From: Bog-473 sp963850095
Lineage (GTDB): Bacteria; Actinomycetota; Acidimicrobiia; Acidimicrobiales; RAAP-2
Direction: 5' to 3'
NCBI GenBank assembly: GCA_963850095.1
Contig: CAWKJX010000016.1
Span: 25,467-89,466, forward strand
Length of the DNA: 64,000 nt
Shown: positions 44,712 through 52,228 of the stretch, piece by piece
How positions within the stretch are numbered: the first letter of the stretch is position 1
Layout of the letters: every line of letters starts with the position of its first letter
Position numbers and translations under genes: made by a program
The notes under the pieces: generated by a model
Told to the model about the DNA's origin: nothing
The model's input: the letters and a program-made list of their open reading frames with translations, nothing else
The model's database searches: none

Positions 44712-46251
44712 GGTTCTCCATCTGGGAGCTCTGGAGCTGGCCGCCGTCGAGCCAGTACCCCGACTGGTAGTAGAAGGACAGCAGGTTCGAGACGCACGTG
44801 CCTGAGATTTTGTAGGGGACGTTGCCCGCTGCCGGGTCAGTTGGGTTCGCGGTTGCGGCGGCCGGATCGAAGGTGCCGGCACCTATGGAGCTGGCGTCCG
44901 CCGAGCCGTCGAAGTACTCGGCCGTCAGGCGCTCGGTCCCCGTGTGGTCGTCTCGAGCGATGTCATGGTCGAGGTACTTGTCGTACCAGGCGAGGATGTA
45001 ATAGAAGGCCACCCTTTCTCCGTACCGGCTTGCTTGCAGAGAAGCCGGAAACGGCAAATAGTCGAACTCGTAGTGGGTGCTGGCCCTCGGCACCACAACC
45101 ATGGTGTCGACACCGGCCGCCCTGGTTTGGGCGAAGGAGTCGTTCTCCATGAACTGGCCGGGGTTGGGCGGGCTCAGAGGGTTCTGGGGCTCGAGGACGC
45201 TCGGGAACGCGTAGTCGACGTCGAAGTAGAGCGCAGGGACGTGGATCTTGGCCCCATTTGTCAGATCGATGCTCCCGTTGAGGTTGTCCATCGAGACGAT
45301 CGCCTTGATCGGGTAGGTGATATTCCCCGATCCGTCCCCGGTCCCGGCGACGTCCTCTTGCCCGGCACTGGTGACGGCAATCGCCCCCAGCGAATGGCCG
45401 GCCACCCCGATCTCGGACGGGTCGAGCAAGTGCCACTCCGGGTTGTAGAGCAAGGTGCCCTCGGCGTTGGGCGCGTTCGAGTTCCCGCCGTCTCCGTCCA
45501 GGTCCTGGTCCGTCGGCGTGGACACCAGGAAGTCCAGGGCGCTCTGCACCTCCGGGAAGTCGTTGGTCGGGAAGTTCGGGCATCCGGTGCTCGAGCAGTT
45601 GATCGAGCCATCTGGGTTGTGCGGTAGGTCCTCGGAGGCGCCCTGGCCTTGCGGGTCGGGGATGAGCACCATGTATCCCGACTCGGCCAGACCTTCGCCG
45701 AACCATTCGTAGATTTCGTTGTAGGCCTGGAGCCCCGGGATCATGACAACGCCGGGGAAAGGCCCGGGGCCGTCAGGCCAGTAGAGGCGGGCGCTGAGGT
45801 GCGCGCCAGTGGTCGAGTTCATCGTGAGGAGCGTCTGATGACCGCGCCCCGCCAGCTGCCAGAGCGACGGGTCACGGAACGGGTCACCGATTTTGGTGGC
45901 AGGGATGTCCCCGGCGGCTCCGGTCGGGCGCTCGGTCTCGATTTGGCTGAGGATCCCGGAGGTCGCAGTGCCAGGGTCCTGCTGGCCGTTCTCGATCGCC
46001 CACATGCGGAGGAACGACGGATTGGATAGCTCGTCCTGCTGGCGTTGGGTGGCACATTCGAGATTGTTCAGGTCGCGTTCCTCCCATGCCGCCGTGCCCG
46101 GAGAGGGGTTGCCCGGCGGCTGGTCGCAGACCACAGCCGAAGCTGCTGGCGGCGACGCTTGCCCATTGGCGAGCGCAGGCGTGATCACCGTGATCGCCCC
46201 AGCCGTTACGAGCGCGACACTCCAGAACAGAACCCGCCGTCCGCCCATCAT
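44692..46251 (-). CDS. Secreted alpha/beta hydrolase
   Basis: A 519-residue exported hydrolase. A signal peptide (VLFWSVALVTAGAITVITPALA) precedes the mature sequence. The catalytic domain starts ARLYWPDGPGPFPGVVMIPG and carries the nucleophile elbow VAGHSLGAIAV with Ser287. Acidic candidates lie in FDVDYAFP, and the His is probably in RASTHYEFDYLP. About six Cys suggest extracellular disulfides (CSSTGCPNF, GTCVSN, GCSS). It is a dienelactone-hydrolase-like or lipase-like enzyme of unknown substrate. Its 3' end is duplicated 2.5 kb to the right. Confidence 0.82.
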   Translation of the reverse strand: MMGGRRVLFWSVALVTAGAITVITPALANGQASPPAASAVVCDQPPGNPSPGTAAWEERDLNNLECATQRQQDELSNPSFLRMWAIENGQQDPGTATSGILSQIETERPTGAAGDIPATKIGDPFRDPSLWQLAGRGHQTLLTMNSTTGAHLSARLYWPDGPGPFPGVVMIPGLQAYNEIYEWFGEGLAESGYMVLIPDPQGQGASEDLPHNPDGSINCSSTGCPNFPTNDFPEVQSALDFLVSTPTDQDLDGDGGNSNAPNAEGTLLYNPEWHLLDPSEIGVAGHSLGAIAVTSAGQEDVAGTGDGSGNITYPIKAIVSMDNLNGSIDLTNGAKIHVPALYFDVDYAFPSVLEPQNPLSPPNPGQFMENDSFAQTRAAGVDTMVVVPRASTHYEFDYLPFPASLQASRYGERVAFYYILAWYDKYLDHDIARDDHTGTERLTAEYFDGSADASSIGAGTFDPAAATANPTDPAAGNVPYKISGTCVSNLLSFYYQSGYWLDGGQLQSSQMENPLGCSS

Positions 46252-46619
46252 GTTTCCCTTCGCCCGGTTGTCCCCCCACCGGCTCGACAGTTCGTTTTCC
46301 TACCATTTCGGGCTCCGAAAGGGCAAGCTCGGCAGGGGTTCGCCTCTCCACGGTTTCTGCTTGGGGGCGAATTGCGCGCTGCGAGCGACGCGCTCTGGAT
46401 CACGACGACGCGCTGATCCAACTCTCGCGTCGGGCCGCGTGCTCCCCAGCCCCGGTGAACGGGGCACGCCAGCCGCCTTCGGACAATCCCTCGCAGGTCG
46501 CAGCCGAATAGGCACACCCGTCCGACACTGGAATGGTCGTGGTGAGGGCCGAGACAATCGCCGCAGAGAGCCGCGGCATATGATCAGTGCGGGTGCTGGG
46601 CAAGGCAGGGAGGGTGCCG
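46252..46619. other. Upstream region of the secreted hydrolase, no gene supported
   Basis: These 368 bp separate the leftward hydrolase from a rightward VOC gene and must hold both promoters. Open frames here have Arg/Pro-rich translations with no family resemblance. I see no clear hairpin or RNA gene. Confidence 0.4.
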
Positions 46620-47039
46620 ATGGCTGCTCCGAAGCTCCGGGTGACGGGCATCAACCACGTCGTGCTTCACGTCACCGATATGGAGCGATCGAAAAGATTT
46701 TATATGGACATACTTGGCTTCGAGGATCGCAACATCTCCGACGGGCCACCAAACATGAGGGCCAGCTTCCTACGGTGTGGCATGCAAGGCCTTGATCTGT
46801 TCGAGGTCCCCGGTGATGCCCACGGCGGGCAGGAGATGAACCACATGGCGCTGAACGTGACGGCCGATGACCTCGACCAGCTCGTGAGCCGCCTCTCCGA
46901 GGCTGGTGTCGATGCGTCCGAGCGCACCCGGCGCAACTCGGTGTTCATATCCGACCCGGACGGTCACCGACTCGAGATGTTGCCTCACACTGCAAGCGAG
47001 CGGGCCCGTGAGCGCCAAGGGACCGGTGCCTCCGCTTAG
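46620..47039 (+). CDS. VOC family protein (glyoxalase/fosfomycin-resistance-like fold)
   Basis: A 139-residue VOC protein. It opens TGINHVVLHVTDMERSKRFY with a metal-ligand His. It continues DILGFEDRNI, NHMALNVTADDLDQLV with the second His, and FISDPDGHRLEMLPH with the Glu ligand. All three metal ligands are in place. Substrate unknown. ATG 46620 is preceded by GGGAGGG. Codon use is less GC-biased than in the VOC genes at 4-9 kb, so it may have a different history. Confidence 0.9.
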   Translation: MAAPKLRVTGINHVVLHVTDMERSKRFYMDILGFEDRNISDGPPNMRASFLRCGMQGLDLFEVPGDAHGGQEMNHMALNVTADDLDQLVSRLSEAGVDASERTRRNSVFISDPDGHRLEMLPHTASERARERQGTGASA

Positions 47040-47123
47040 CTTCCTCAAATGGGGTCGTCTGATCTCCTAGAACGGGCGCTCTGGAACACCCCGGCCGATC
47101 CGACGGCTGCTGTTGAACGGCAC

Positions 47124-47207
47124 TGGTGGTCGCGCGTGAGCGGGCGGTGGCCAGTACGCCGCCGGCGCGGCGGACCGGGAGGAGCCTCAGGAGGAGCAGC
47201 CCAGGGG
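47124..47207. repeat. Imperfect direct repeat, copy 2 (orphan hydrolase tail)
   Basis: About 80 bp resembling 44634-44711, including the CTCAGGAGGAGCAGCCCAGG block that codes the hydrolase C-terminus in copy 1. Here no hydrolase reading frame follows; the block runs straight into the start of the next gene. It looks like the remnant of a deleted or displaced paralogue. Confidence 0.65.
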
Positions 47208-47229
47208 ATGGCTCTGCCAGAATGACTGC

Positions 47230-47601
47230 GTGGCGCTCCGGGACGCGGAGAAGTGCAGGAAACACCTCGACCGAATCGCCTCTGCCCTTCCCGAGACGAC
47301 ACTCCGACCGGGCGGCGAGAAGGGTTCGCACATTGCATACGTCGTGCGAAAGAAGACCTTTGCCTACTTCACGGTCGATCACCATGGTGACGGGCGCGTT
47401 GCCCTGACCTTTCGGGCGCCACCCGGCGAACAAGAGGCGATGGTCGGATCAGAACCGGATCGGTTTTTTGTGCCTCCATATCTCGGGCATCGGGGCTGGA
47501 TCGGACTATGGCTTGACGTGTCCGACGTCGATTGGAGCGAAGTCGAGGAATTCATGATCGAAGCCTTTCGACTGGCCGCCCCGAAGCGCCTCGCCTCCTG
47601 A
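47230..47601 (+). CDS. MmcQ/YjbR family protein
   Basis: A 123-residue protein of the MmcQ/YjbR (CyaY-like fold) family. It has an RIASALPETTLRPGGEKGSH opening, VRKKTFAYFTVDHHGDGRV, and the terminal WIGLWLDVSDVDWSEVEEFM followed by IEAFRLAAPKR. These small proteins are proposed DNA- or ligand-binding factors with no settled function. GTG 47230 is the start. It follows the orphan repeat by 22 bp and shares no operon with its neighbours. Confidence 0.87.
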   Translation: MALRDAEKCRKHLDRIASALPETTLRPGGEKGSHIAYVVRKKTFAYFTVDHHGDGRVALTFRAPPGEQEAMVGSEPDRFFVPPYLGHRGWIGLWLDVSDVDWSEVEEFMIEAFRLAAPKRLAS

Positions 47602-47748
47602 GCAGGTTCCCGATACCGGCGTCGGCAGGCTCCGGGTGGCAGCGAAAGGCACGTAACGCGCACGGCGTCCTCATGGGTGGGAGAGTGTCCGTCTGGGTAT
47701 AGAGCTCGAAGGGCTGAAGCCCGCGTCTGCCGCCAAGGAGAGACAGCT

Positions 47749-48213
47749 ATGACGATCGTTCGCAATGAAGACGGCACCCTGGTCGTTCCTGTGCGTCAAG
47801 AGCGCCGTCACGATGAGGAAGGGTCAGCGGACGATGAGACGACGGTGGCAACAGCGGACACCACCCGTGTCCTCCACCCCGGAGAGGGCGGCTATGACGA
47901 GGCGTTGATCGAGTGGGACCTCCAGCAGAACCCCGACCGCCAGCCGGCCGTGTCCACGCCGAGCGGCCGCCAAGAGGCCATGGCTCTCGTCCACGCGATA
48001 GCGGAGTCCCCTCAGCACGACGTGAGCACGGCGATCGAGACGATCAACGATCCCGAAGCGAGTGGCGAGGCCTTGCGCCACGTCCTCATCGGCGGCGTCC
48101 ATTCGGTCGAGGATTTCGCCGCCGAGGTCGCCGAGGCCGAAGGTGGCGAGCCACTGCCGGCGCACAAGGCCACGAAGATCATCGGAGAGGTGCTTACCGA
48201 GCTCGATTCCTAG
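47749..48213 (+). CDS. Hypothetical acidic protein
   Basis: A 154-residue acidic protein with a good ribosome site (AAGGAG 8 bp before ATG 47749). The N-terminal 50 residues are polar and probably disordered. The rest is helical (GRQEAMALVHAIAESPQHDV, then ALRHVLIGGVHSVEDFAAEV). No transmembrane helix. I do not recognise the family. It is the last gene before the apparent island boundary. Confidence 0.7.
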   Translation: MTIVRNEDGTLVVPVRQERRHDEEGSADDETTVATADTTRVLHPGEGGYDEALIEWDLQQNPDRQPAVSTPSGRQEAMALVHAIAESPQHDVSTAIETINDPEASGEALRHVLIGGVHSVEDFAAEVAEAEGGEPLPAHKATKIIGEVLTELDS

Positions 48214-48651
48214 CAGGTGAGAGGGCGAACTCTCGGCGGCCTGACGAATGCTTCCCCGCATTGCGCATGACCGCCATCGTTTGGGGCATAGGAGATAGCA
48301 ACACCTCCGTCAGTCACGACGAGGTGGGTCGGAGTGGCCCCGTCCTTTGGCGCGGGGTTCACTCCGCGTCCCGCCTCAGACGGGGCCGTCACGGGTACGT
48401 GTCTTCGTCCCGGCGACCGGGGCGGAGAGGACGGATCGCCGAGCCGGCCATGCCACCTGAACTGGCGCTTGGTTCCTCACACCGTCGCCGGTGCATGCGC
48501 CACGAGGTGCGCCACCGGATCCCACCCGACCGACACTCGGACCTTGCCTGACGCCTGGCGGGCCTTCACGTAGGCTTCAACGACGGAGCCAGCCGGGCGA
48601 CTATGGCCGAATTATGGACAACGGTCCAGGTCGCAAGGTGAAACTCCTGCT
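48214..48651. other. Gene-poor stretch left of the tRNA fragment, with a possible gene remnant
   Basis: No complete gene is supported. On the reverse strand a 43-codon open segment reads SVVEAYVKARQASGKVRVS, then GWDPVAHLVAHAPATV and a stop at about 48467. It has chromosomal-type codon use but no start, and runs into a stop near 48605. It may be the 3' end of a gene cut at the island boundary. Confidence in that reading is low. Confidence 0.35.
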
Positions 48652-48691
48652 GGAGAGGTGCGAGAGCGGCCGAATCGGACTCACTGCTAAT
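48652..48691 (+). other. 5' half of a tRNA-Ser(GCU) gene, broken in the anticodon loop
   Basis: GGAGAGGTG (acceptor 5' strand plus positions 8-9) is followed by a serine-type D arm (CGAGAGCGGCCGAATCGG). Next comes ACTCA-CTGCTAA, the anticodon stem 5' side and a loop presenting GCT. After the loop the sequence leaves the tRNA: no complementary TGAGT, no long variable arm, no TTCGA, no CCTCTCC. Tyrosine integrases often recombine in the anticodon loop, so this is a candidate attachment-site scar at the left end of the mobile island. Confidence 0.7.
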
Positions 48692-49011
48692 GCGATTCAG
48701 GGTCCCGATCTAGACGGCGCCAGGCGATATAAGACGAGGTGACACGACCTTTCTGAAATGGCGGCCGGAGGGCCGTGACTGCAAAAATGCCGAAACATTA
48801 GGACAGGACTAGGACAGAAGTCGGACTCAGTAGAAATGAGTTGAGCTGTAGCACCCCGCTCACTGAGATCAAGTGCCGAGTCCGTCATTGGCCCGCGGAA
48901 ACTCGTGAAGAGGAGTTCGAGCAACTTCGAAACTCATAGACCTGGCTCGTGAACACCGCCAGATGCGGGCAACCCTGCTGTTCGTTGTCAAATGAACAGC
49001 TCCCAGACGCG
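48692..49011. other. AT-richer intergenic region, possible island end
   Basis: This 320 bp is lower in GC than its surroundings and has short direct repeats (AGGACAGGACTAGGACAG near 48801-48818). GGACTCAGT.GAAATGAG near 48825 partly echoes the GGACTCACTGCTAATG of the tRNA fragment. No gene is supported. It could contain integrase arm-type sites. Confidence 0.35.
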
Positions 49012-50172
49012 TCAATAGAAGTCCGGGTCCGCGAGCCAGGCCTCTGGATCGAGGTCGAAATGCACCGCGGTGTCCGAACCGGGCTCTTCATGTGGTTCGC
49101 CCTCAGCGTGACCTCGAGCCAACCACTCGGGCTGGGCCGGCGCGGCCACGCCGGGCTCAAACGTGGTCCACACCGCCGGCGCCCCCCGCACGACCGTCCA
49201 GGGGGAGAGGCCGCGCGCCACGATTACTTGAGGGCAGTGGCTACGCCGCCAGCCTGTTCTCGTGCGCCAGAACCCATCGGTGAATACATCCTCTCCCCGC
49301 CAGGTGGGGTCCGTTGGCCGCCGGTTCGACAGGCCATAGAGCGCCTGGTCCACCTCGTACGCCTTGGTGGAAATGTCGGTATTGGACATGACGGCGATGA
49401 CGAGCGGCGCCTCGAGCACGCCGTAACGCCCGTGCTTGACCTCAAGCACCCGCTTTAGTGGCGTCACGTTGTCGACCACGGTTGCCTCGCCCGGGCCGAT
49501 AACGCCGATGGCGTGTCGAGCTTGGCCTTGTCGTTCGGCCTTCAGGGGGAGCGCGCGGAACTCCATATCCCATCCATCAAACTCCCACCTATGCCGGGGC
49601 AGCCCGTGGAAGCCCACCTGCCCAGCGGCCGCCACCGCCGCCGGGTCGAGGCCAGCCACCCAGCCGCGGAGGTCCTTGCGCATTTGACCTGACTTCGGAG
49701 CCTGAGTCCCAACTCTGTTGACATCGACCCACAAAGCGAAGTGGTCGAAGTGCATCTCGTCGATAAGGCGCTGGAGGTCCGCGAGCCGCCGCTCGCGGCC
49801 GGCATCCACCGGGGGCTTGCCCACCGCGATGGCTTCCAGGAAAAACGGGGCACTGTCCGGTGGGGTCACGAGGAAGTCCGGATGTGTCGTCTTTTGCCCC
49901 ACGTCTGGGTGGATCTCGAGCCCCCACCCGCTTCGGCGGTATCCCTCGTGCAAGTACAGCTCCCAGAAGGCCGACTCGTGGGAGGGATTGTCACCGCGAA
50001 GCCGTGCAGCCAGATCAGTACGGTCATCGGCGGGGACGTGGCTGAGCCATTCCTCGAGCAGGTCGCGCACCATCCCGAAGTAGGCAGAGGCCGAGCGGTT
50101 CAAGAAGTCATAACGCGTCTCTCCGTAGCGCATGGGCCAGTTGTCACTGCGCTGCACGTCGTCGAAGAGCAC
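49012..50172 (-). CDS. Unrecognised island protein with PD-(D/E)XK-like motif
   Basis: A 386-residue soluble protein from GTG 50172 (ATG 50133 possible). Around residue 105, THPDFLVTPPDSAPFFLEAIA has the spacing of a PD-(D/E)xK nuclease core: an Asp before a strand, then Glu in the next. However, Lys is replaced by Ile in LEAIA. RVLEVKHGRYG near residue 247 offers a second E-x-K pair. The C-terminus is acidic. It lies 29 bp after a co-directional gene with an AbiEi-like layout, and both are isolated in the island, the usual setting of defence or toxin modules. Function is inferred only. Confidence 0.6.
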   Translation of the reverse strand: MLFDDVQRSDNWPMRYGETRYDFLNRSASAYFGMVRDLLEEWLSHVPADDRTDLAARLRGDNPSHESAFWELYLHEGYRRSGWGLEIHPDVGQKTTHPDFLVTPPDSAPFFLEAIAVGKPPVDAGRERRLADLQRLIDEMHFDHFALWVDVNRVGTQAPKSGQMRKDLRGWVAGLDPAAVAAAGQVGFHGLPRHRWEFDGWDMEFRALPLKAERQGQARHAIGVIGPGEATVVDNVTPLKRVLEVKHGRYGVLEAPLVIAVMSNTDISTKAYEVDQALYGLSNRRPTDPTWRGEDVFTDGFWRTRTGWRRSHCPQVIVARGLSPWTVVRGAPAVWTTFEPGVAAPAQPEWLARGHAEGEPHEEPGSDTAVHFDLDPEAWLADPDFY

Positions 50173-50201
50173 CCGGTGATGGTACCGATCTCTCTACCCT
50201 C

Positions 50202-50867
50202 TCAAAGCCAGGGGCGATGGGACAGCTCCGGGGGCGGGACCCAGCCAGTGAGGAGTGCCGGGTTGTCACGGGCCACTTCGAGCGCTGACACGAGTTGATG
50301 GACCAGCGGCCAGTGCGAGTTCGTCAACCGTCTCTCGGCTCCGTCGACGCGGTGGCGGGTCACCCAGAACATCGGGCTGGGTGTGATCACGGCCTTGATC
50401 GCGGAGCCATTCGCCCCTCCGAGCTCTTGTTTGGCCCGCCGCGCAATCGCCTCGGTGGGGACATAGAAGCACTGAGGAACGTCGGGGAAGGAGCCGACGG
50501 GAATGCCATAGGCAGCGGCGGCATGTTTGCCGCCGAGCGCCCACCCGGTCTCGCCCTCGGGATTGCCGAGTCCGAGCATCAGCACCTCACTCAAGCCAGA
50601 CAGCGCCATAGGCTCTCGGGCCAGTGCGACCGGCGCCTGGTCATCACACCACACCGACGCCAGTTCAAAGAAAAGGCTCTTAGGGACCGTGGGCCTCCAT
50701 TCCCAGGTGAGCAGACGCTCTTCTTCCATGCGCGTCAACACCACTCGTGCACGGTCCTCATCCCACCCGAAGGCATCAGTCACCGGTGTGGAGCCCACCG
50801 GGTTGGGATGAAGGAGGAGGACCAATGCGACCTGACGGGCATCTTTGTCGGACGCGAGGATCGACAC
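50202..50867 (-). CDS. Winged-helix, AbiEi-like protein
   Basis: A 221-residue protein. The N-terminal region (about 8-60) looks like a winged helix (DARQVALVLLLHPNPVGSTP, then AFGWDEDRARVVLTRMEEER). The following GWALGGKHAAAAYGIPVGSF and CFYVPTEAIARRAKQELGG resemble the central region of AbiEi-type antitoxins. The C-terminus (TGWVPPPELSHRPWL) ends the fold. Recognition is tentative. ATG 50867 starts the first gene of a two-gene leftward unit. If it is an antitoxin-like regulator, the downstream protein would be its partner, although no AbiEii nucleotidyltransferase motif is seen there. Confidence 0.5.
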   Translation of the reverse strand: MSILASDKDARQVALVLLLHPNPVGSTPVTDAFGWDEDRARVVLTRMEEERLLTWEWRPTVPKSLFFELASVWCDDQAPVALAREPMALSGLSEVLMLGLGNPEGETGWALGGKHAAAAYGIPVGSFPDVPQCFYVPTEAIARRAKQELGGANGSAIKAVITPSPMFWVTRHRVDGAERRLTNSHWPLVHQLVSALEVARDNPALLTGWVPPPELSHRPWL

Positions 50868-50999
50868 GTTCCCAAGCTAAGGCCGAAACCTCCGTCGAGC
50901 CAGCTTGTAGAGACCACCTCGTTTCATGACCTAGGACTGACACCCCAGCCTGGCGGACTCAACTCTCACCACCGCCAGACGATCCCACGTAACTGGCCA

Positions 51000-51263
51000 T
51001 CATGACTCCACGAAGTGACCGTGAAGGTACCGCTCCAACTTGGGTACCGACACCCTCCATCGTGCACCGATCTGGATACCCGGAGGGAACTGGCCCGTCC
51101 GGCAGAGCCGGTAGAGGGTGTCAGGGTGCAGGCCGAGCCGACGCGCCGCATCAGGAACGGAGATCAAGTCGACGATGGCAAGTTGGTCGCGTTGAGTTCT
51201 CGTGACGACGGTCACGCTGTACTCCGGGCGATGCTGGCAAGCGGTGTCGGTTTGACGATCCAC
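51000..51263 (-). CDS. Excisionase-type HTH DNA-binding protein
   Basis: An 87-residue protein. Its central region, ISVPDAARRLGLHPDTLYRL, then CRTGQFPPGIQIGARWRVSV, is the winged-helix signature of excisionase/AlpA-type proteins, closing with PKLERYLHGHFVES. Such proteins bend DNA at attachment sites or regulate element genes. The first start is 51263; later in-frame starts would shorten the leader. No integrase gene is in the window, so it may lie elsewhere in the element. It is leftward, ahead of the two-gene module. Confidence 0.8.
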   Translation of the reverse strand: MDRQTDTACQHRPEYSVTVVTRTQRDQLAIVDLISVPDAARRLGLHPDTLYRLCRTGQFPPGIQIGARWRVSVPKLERYLHGHFVES

Positions 51264-51340
51264 GGTTGCATCGGCACCTCACCTTCCCGATTCGGCGCCA
51301 GGACGACGCGTCCAGGTCCCTTCTCATGGTCCGAATGGAC

Positions 51341-51424
51341 ATCACCCTCAGCGTCACCCCGTGTGGTCGCCGAGTGAATTGGCGGCGGGCATGGATCGTC
51401 ACCCTCGAATGAGGCACATCACCC
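51341..51424 (-). repeat. GGGTGA(C/T) heptamer repeats, left group
   Basis: Reverse-strand GGGTGAT or GGGTGAC heptamers occur at 51341-51347, 51353-51359, 51398-51404 and 51418-51424. The first pair is spaced exactly 12 bp. All four have the same orientation and lie 160-240 bp before the RHH start. Heptad arrays of this kind are bound by RHH regulators such as omega/ParG-type proteins. Confidence 0.7.
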
Positions 51425-51474
51425 TCCGGCTGGTCTCCTCGAAGGAGCAGTTCAAGAGCCTTGTTTGAGTGATC

Positions 51475-51515
51475 GCACACGGTATGCAGCACACCGTGTG
51501 CAGTTGGGCTATAGT
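51475..51515 (+). promoter_or_regulatory. Palindromic operator and -10 box for the RHH gene
   Basis: GCACACGGT (51475-51483) and ACCGTGTGC (51493-51501) are perfect inverted arms separated by 9 bp. TATAGT (51510-51515) is a near-consensus -10 element 69 bp before the RHH ATG. The palindrome covers the expected -35 region, so a bound dimer would repress this promoter. The cognate protein is not known; its arms differ from the GGGTGAC heptamers. Confidence 0.6.
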
Positions 51516-51583
51516 GCGAAGAATGAGGCTGACGAAGCCGGGAGCCGACTACCGCCCAGCACGTCACACAACAGGGAGAGGTC

Positions 51584-51805
51584 ATGGCCAACACGACAGG
51601 GCGTCCGCCCGGCGGTCGTGGACCAGCGGGCGGGCACGGTTCGGAAGTCGAGGGAGAATCCTGGGAACAGCGTCACATTCGGGTGACCTTTTGGCTCGAA
51701 CGGACTCTGCGCGAGGAAGTCCGGGAGGCAGCCAAGGCGCGGGCGTTGAGCATCACCCAGTTCATCGCCCAGGCTCTGCGACGCGCCGTCGACGACTCCG
51801 AGTAG
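51584..51805 (+). CDS. Ribbon-helix-helix DNA-binding protein
   Basis: A 73-residue protein. A Gly-rich flexible N-terminal arm of about 28 residues precedes the RHH core: HIRVTFWLERTLREEVREAA as ribbon plus helix 1, and ALSITQFIAQALRRAV as the turn and helix 2. It is an Arc/CopG/ParG-like dimer that would bind repeated operators. The ribosome site AGGGAGAGG precedes ATG 51584. It stands alone, between two groups of GGGTGAC heptamers and upstream of the pilus-like operon, so it may repress that operon or act as a partition/copy-control protein. Confidence 0.8.
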   Translation: MANTTGRPPGGRGPAGGHGSEVEGESWEQRHIRVTFWLERTLREEVREAAKARALSITQFIAQALRRAVDDSE

Positions 51806-52223
51806 CGCTGCTAGCGGAAACCAACATCCCGGGTGGGCTTTGCTTCTGGAACGCCCTAGAACGTGACCCTGAGCCGATCTTCCGAGCTCTTGACCGGATC
51901 GCCGTTGCCACGAGGACAACGTCGTCGATTGCTCACAATGTGGCGTTGACCTGGGAGGGTGACATTCCAGGCGACGTCACCCTCCAACCCGGAGTCCCCA
52001 CGAGAACCGGGTGGGACCGGGCCGACCGCGGCCGCGCTGACGTGGTACCCGACGGCGTATCGAGCCACAGAAATCTCCAAAAGAGGCTCCCTCTGGCTTC
52101 CGAGGGTGACGTTCAGGGTGACACTCGTCGAGCATCATCCTTTTCGAGGTCGACCATTCTTTGGCCGACCAACGCGCATTCGGGCACCCACCGCCGGAGC
52201 CGTCCGGCGCGAGGAGATGAAGG
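51806..52223. other. Intergenic region between the RHH gene and the Tad-like operon
   Basis: This 418-bp stretch has no supported gene. It carries the right group of GGGTGAC heptamers and must contain the promoter of the 12-gene operon. Frames here give Arg/Pro/Ser-rich translations. Confidence 0.6.
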
Positions 52224-52228
52224 GTGAC
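51957..52228 (+). repeat. GGGTGAC heptamer repeats, right group
   Basis: GGGTGAC occurs at 51957-51963, 52104-52110, 52116-52122 and 52222-52228, and as its complement at 51976-51982. The pair 52104/52116 repeats the exact 12-bp spacing seen in the left group. 51957/51976 forms a GAGGGTGAC...GTCACCCTC inverted pair. The last copy overlaps the start codon of the first operon gene, so a bound protein would block its translation region or promoter-proximal DNA. A further copy lies inside the RHH gene (51681-51687). Confidence 0.75.

Larger units (their letters stand above)
51264..51583. other. Intergenic control region upstream of the RHH gene
   Basis: These 320 bp contain four of the repeated GTCACCC or ATCACCC heptamers, a perfect 9-9-9 palindrome and a TATAGT box, described separately. 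No gene is supported. It probably carries divergent promoters for the excisionase-type and RHH genes. Confidence 0.6.

Noticed and set aside
48652..48740. A functional tRNA-Ser at the island boundary
   Set aside because: No 3' anticodon strand, variable arm, T arm or 3' acceptor strand follows, so it cannot fold as a tRNA.
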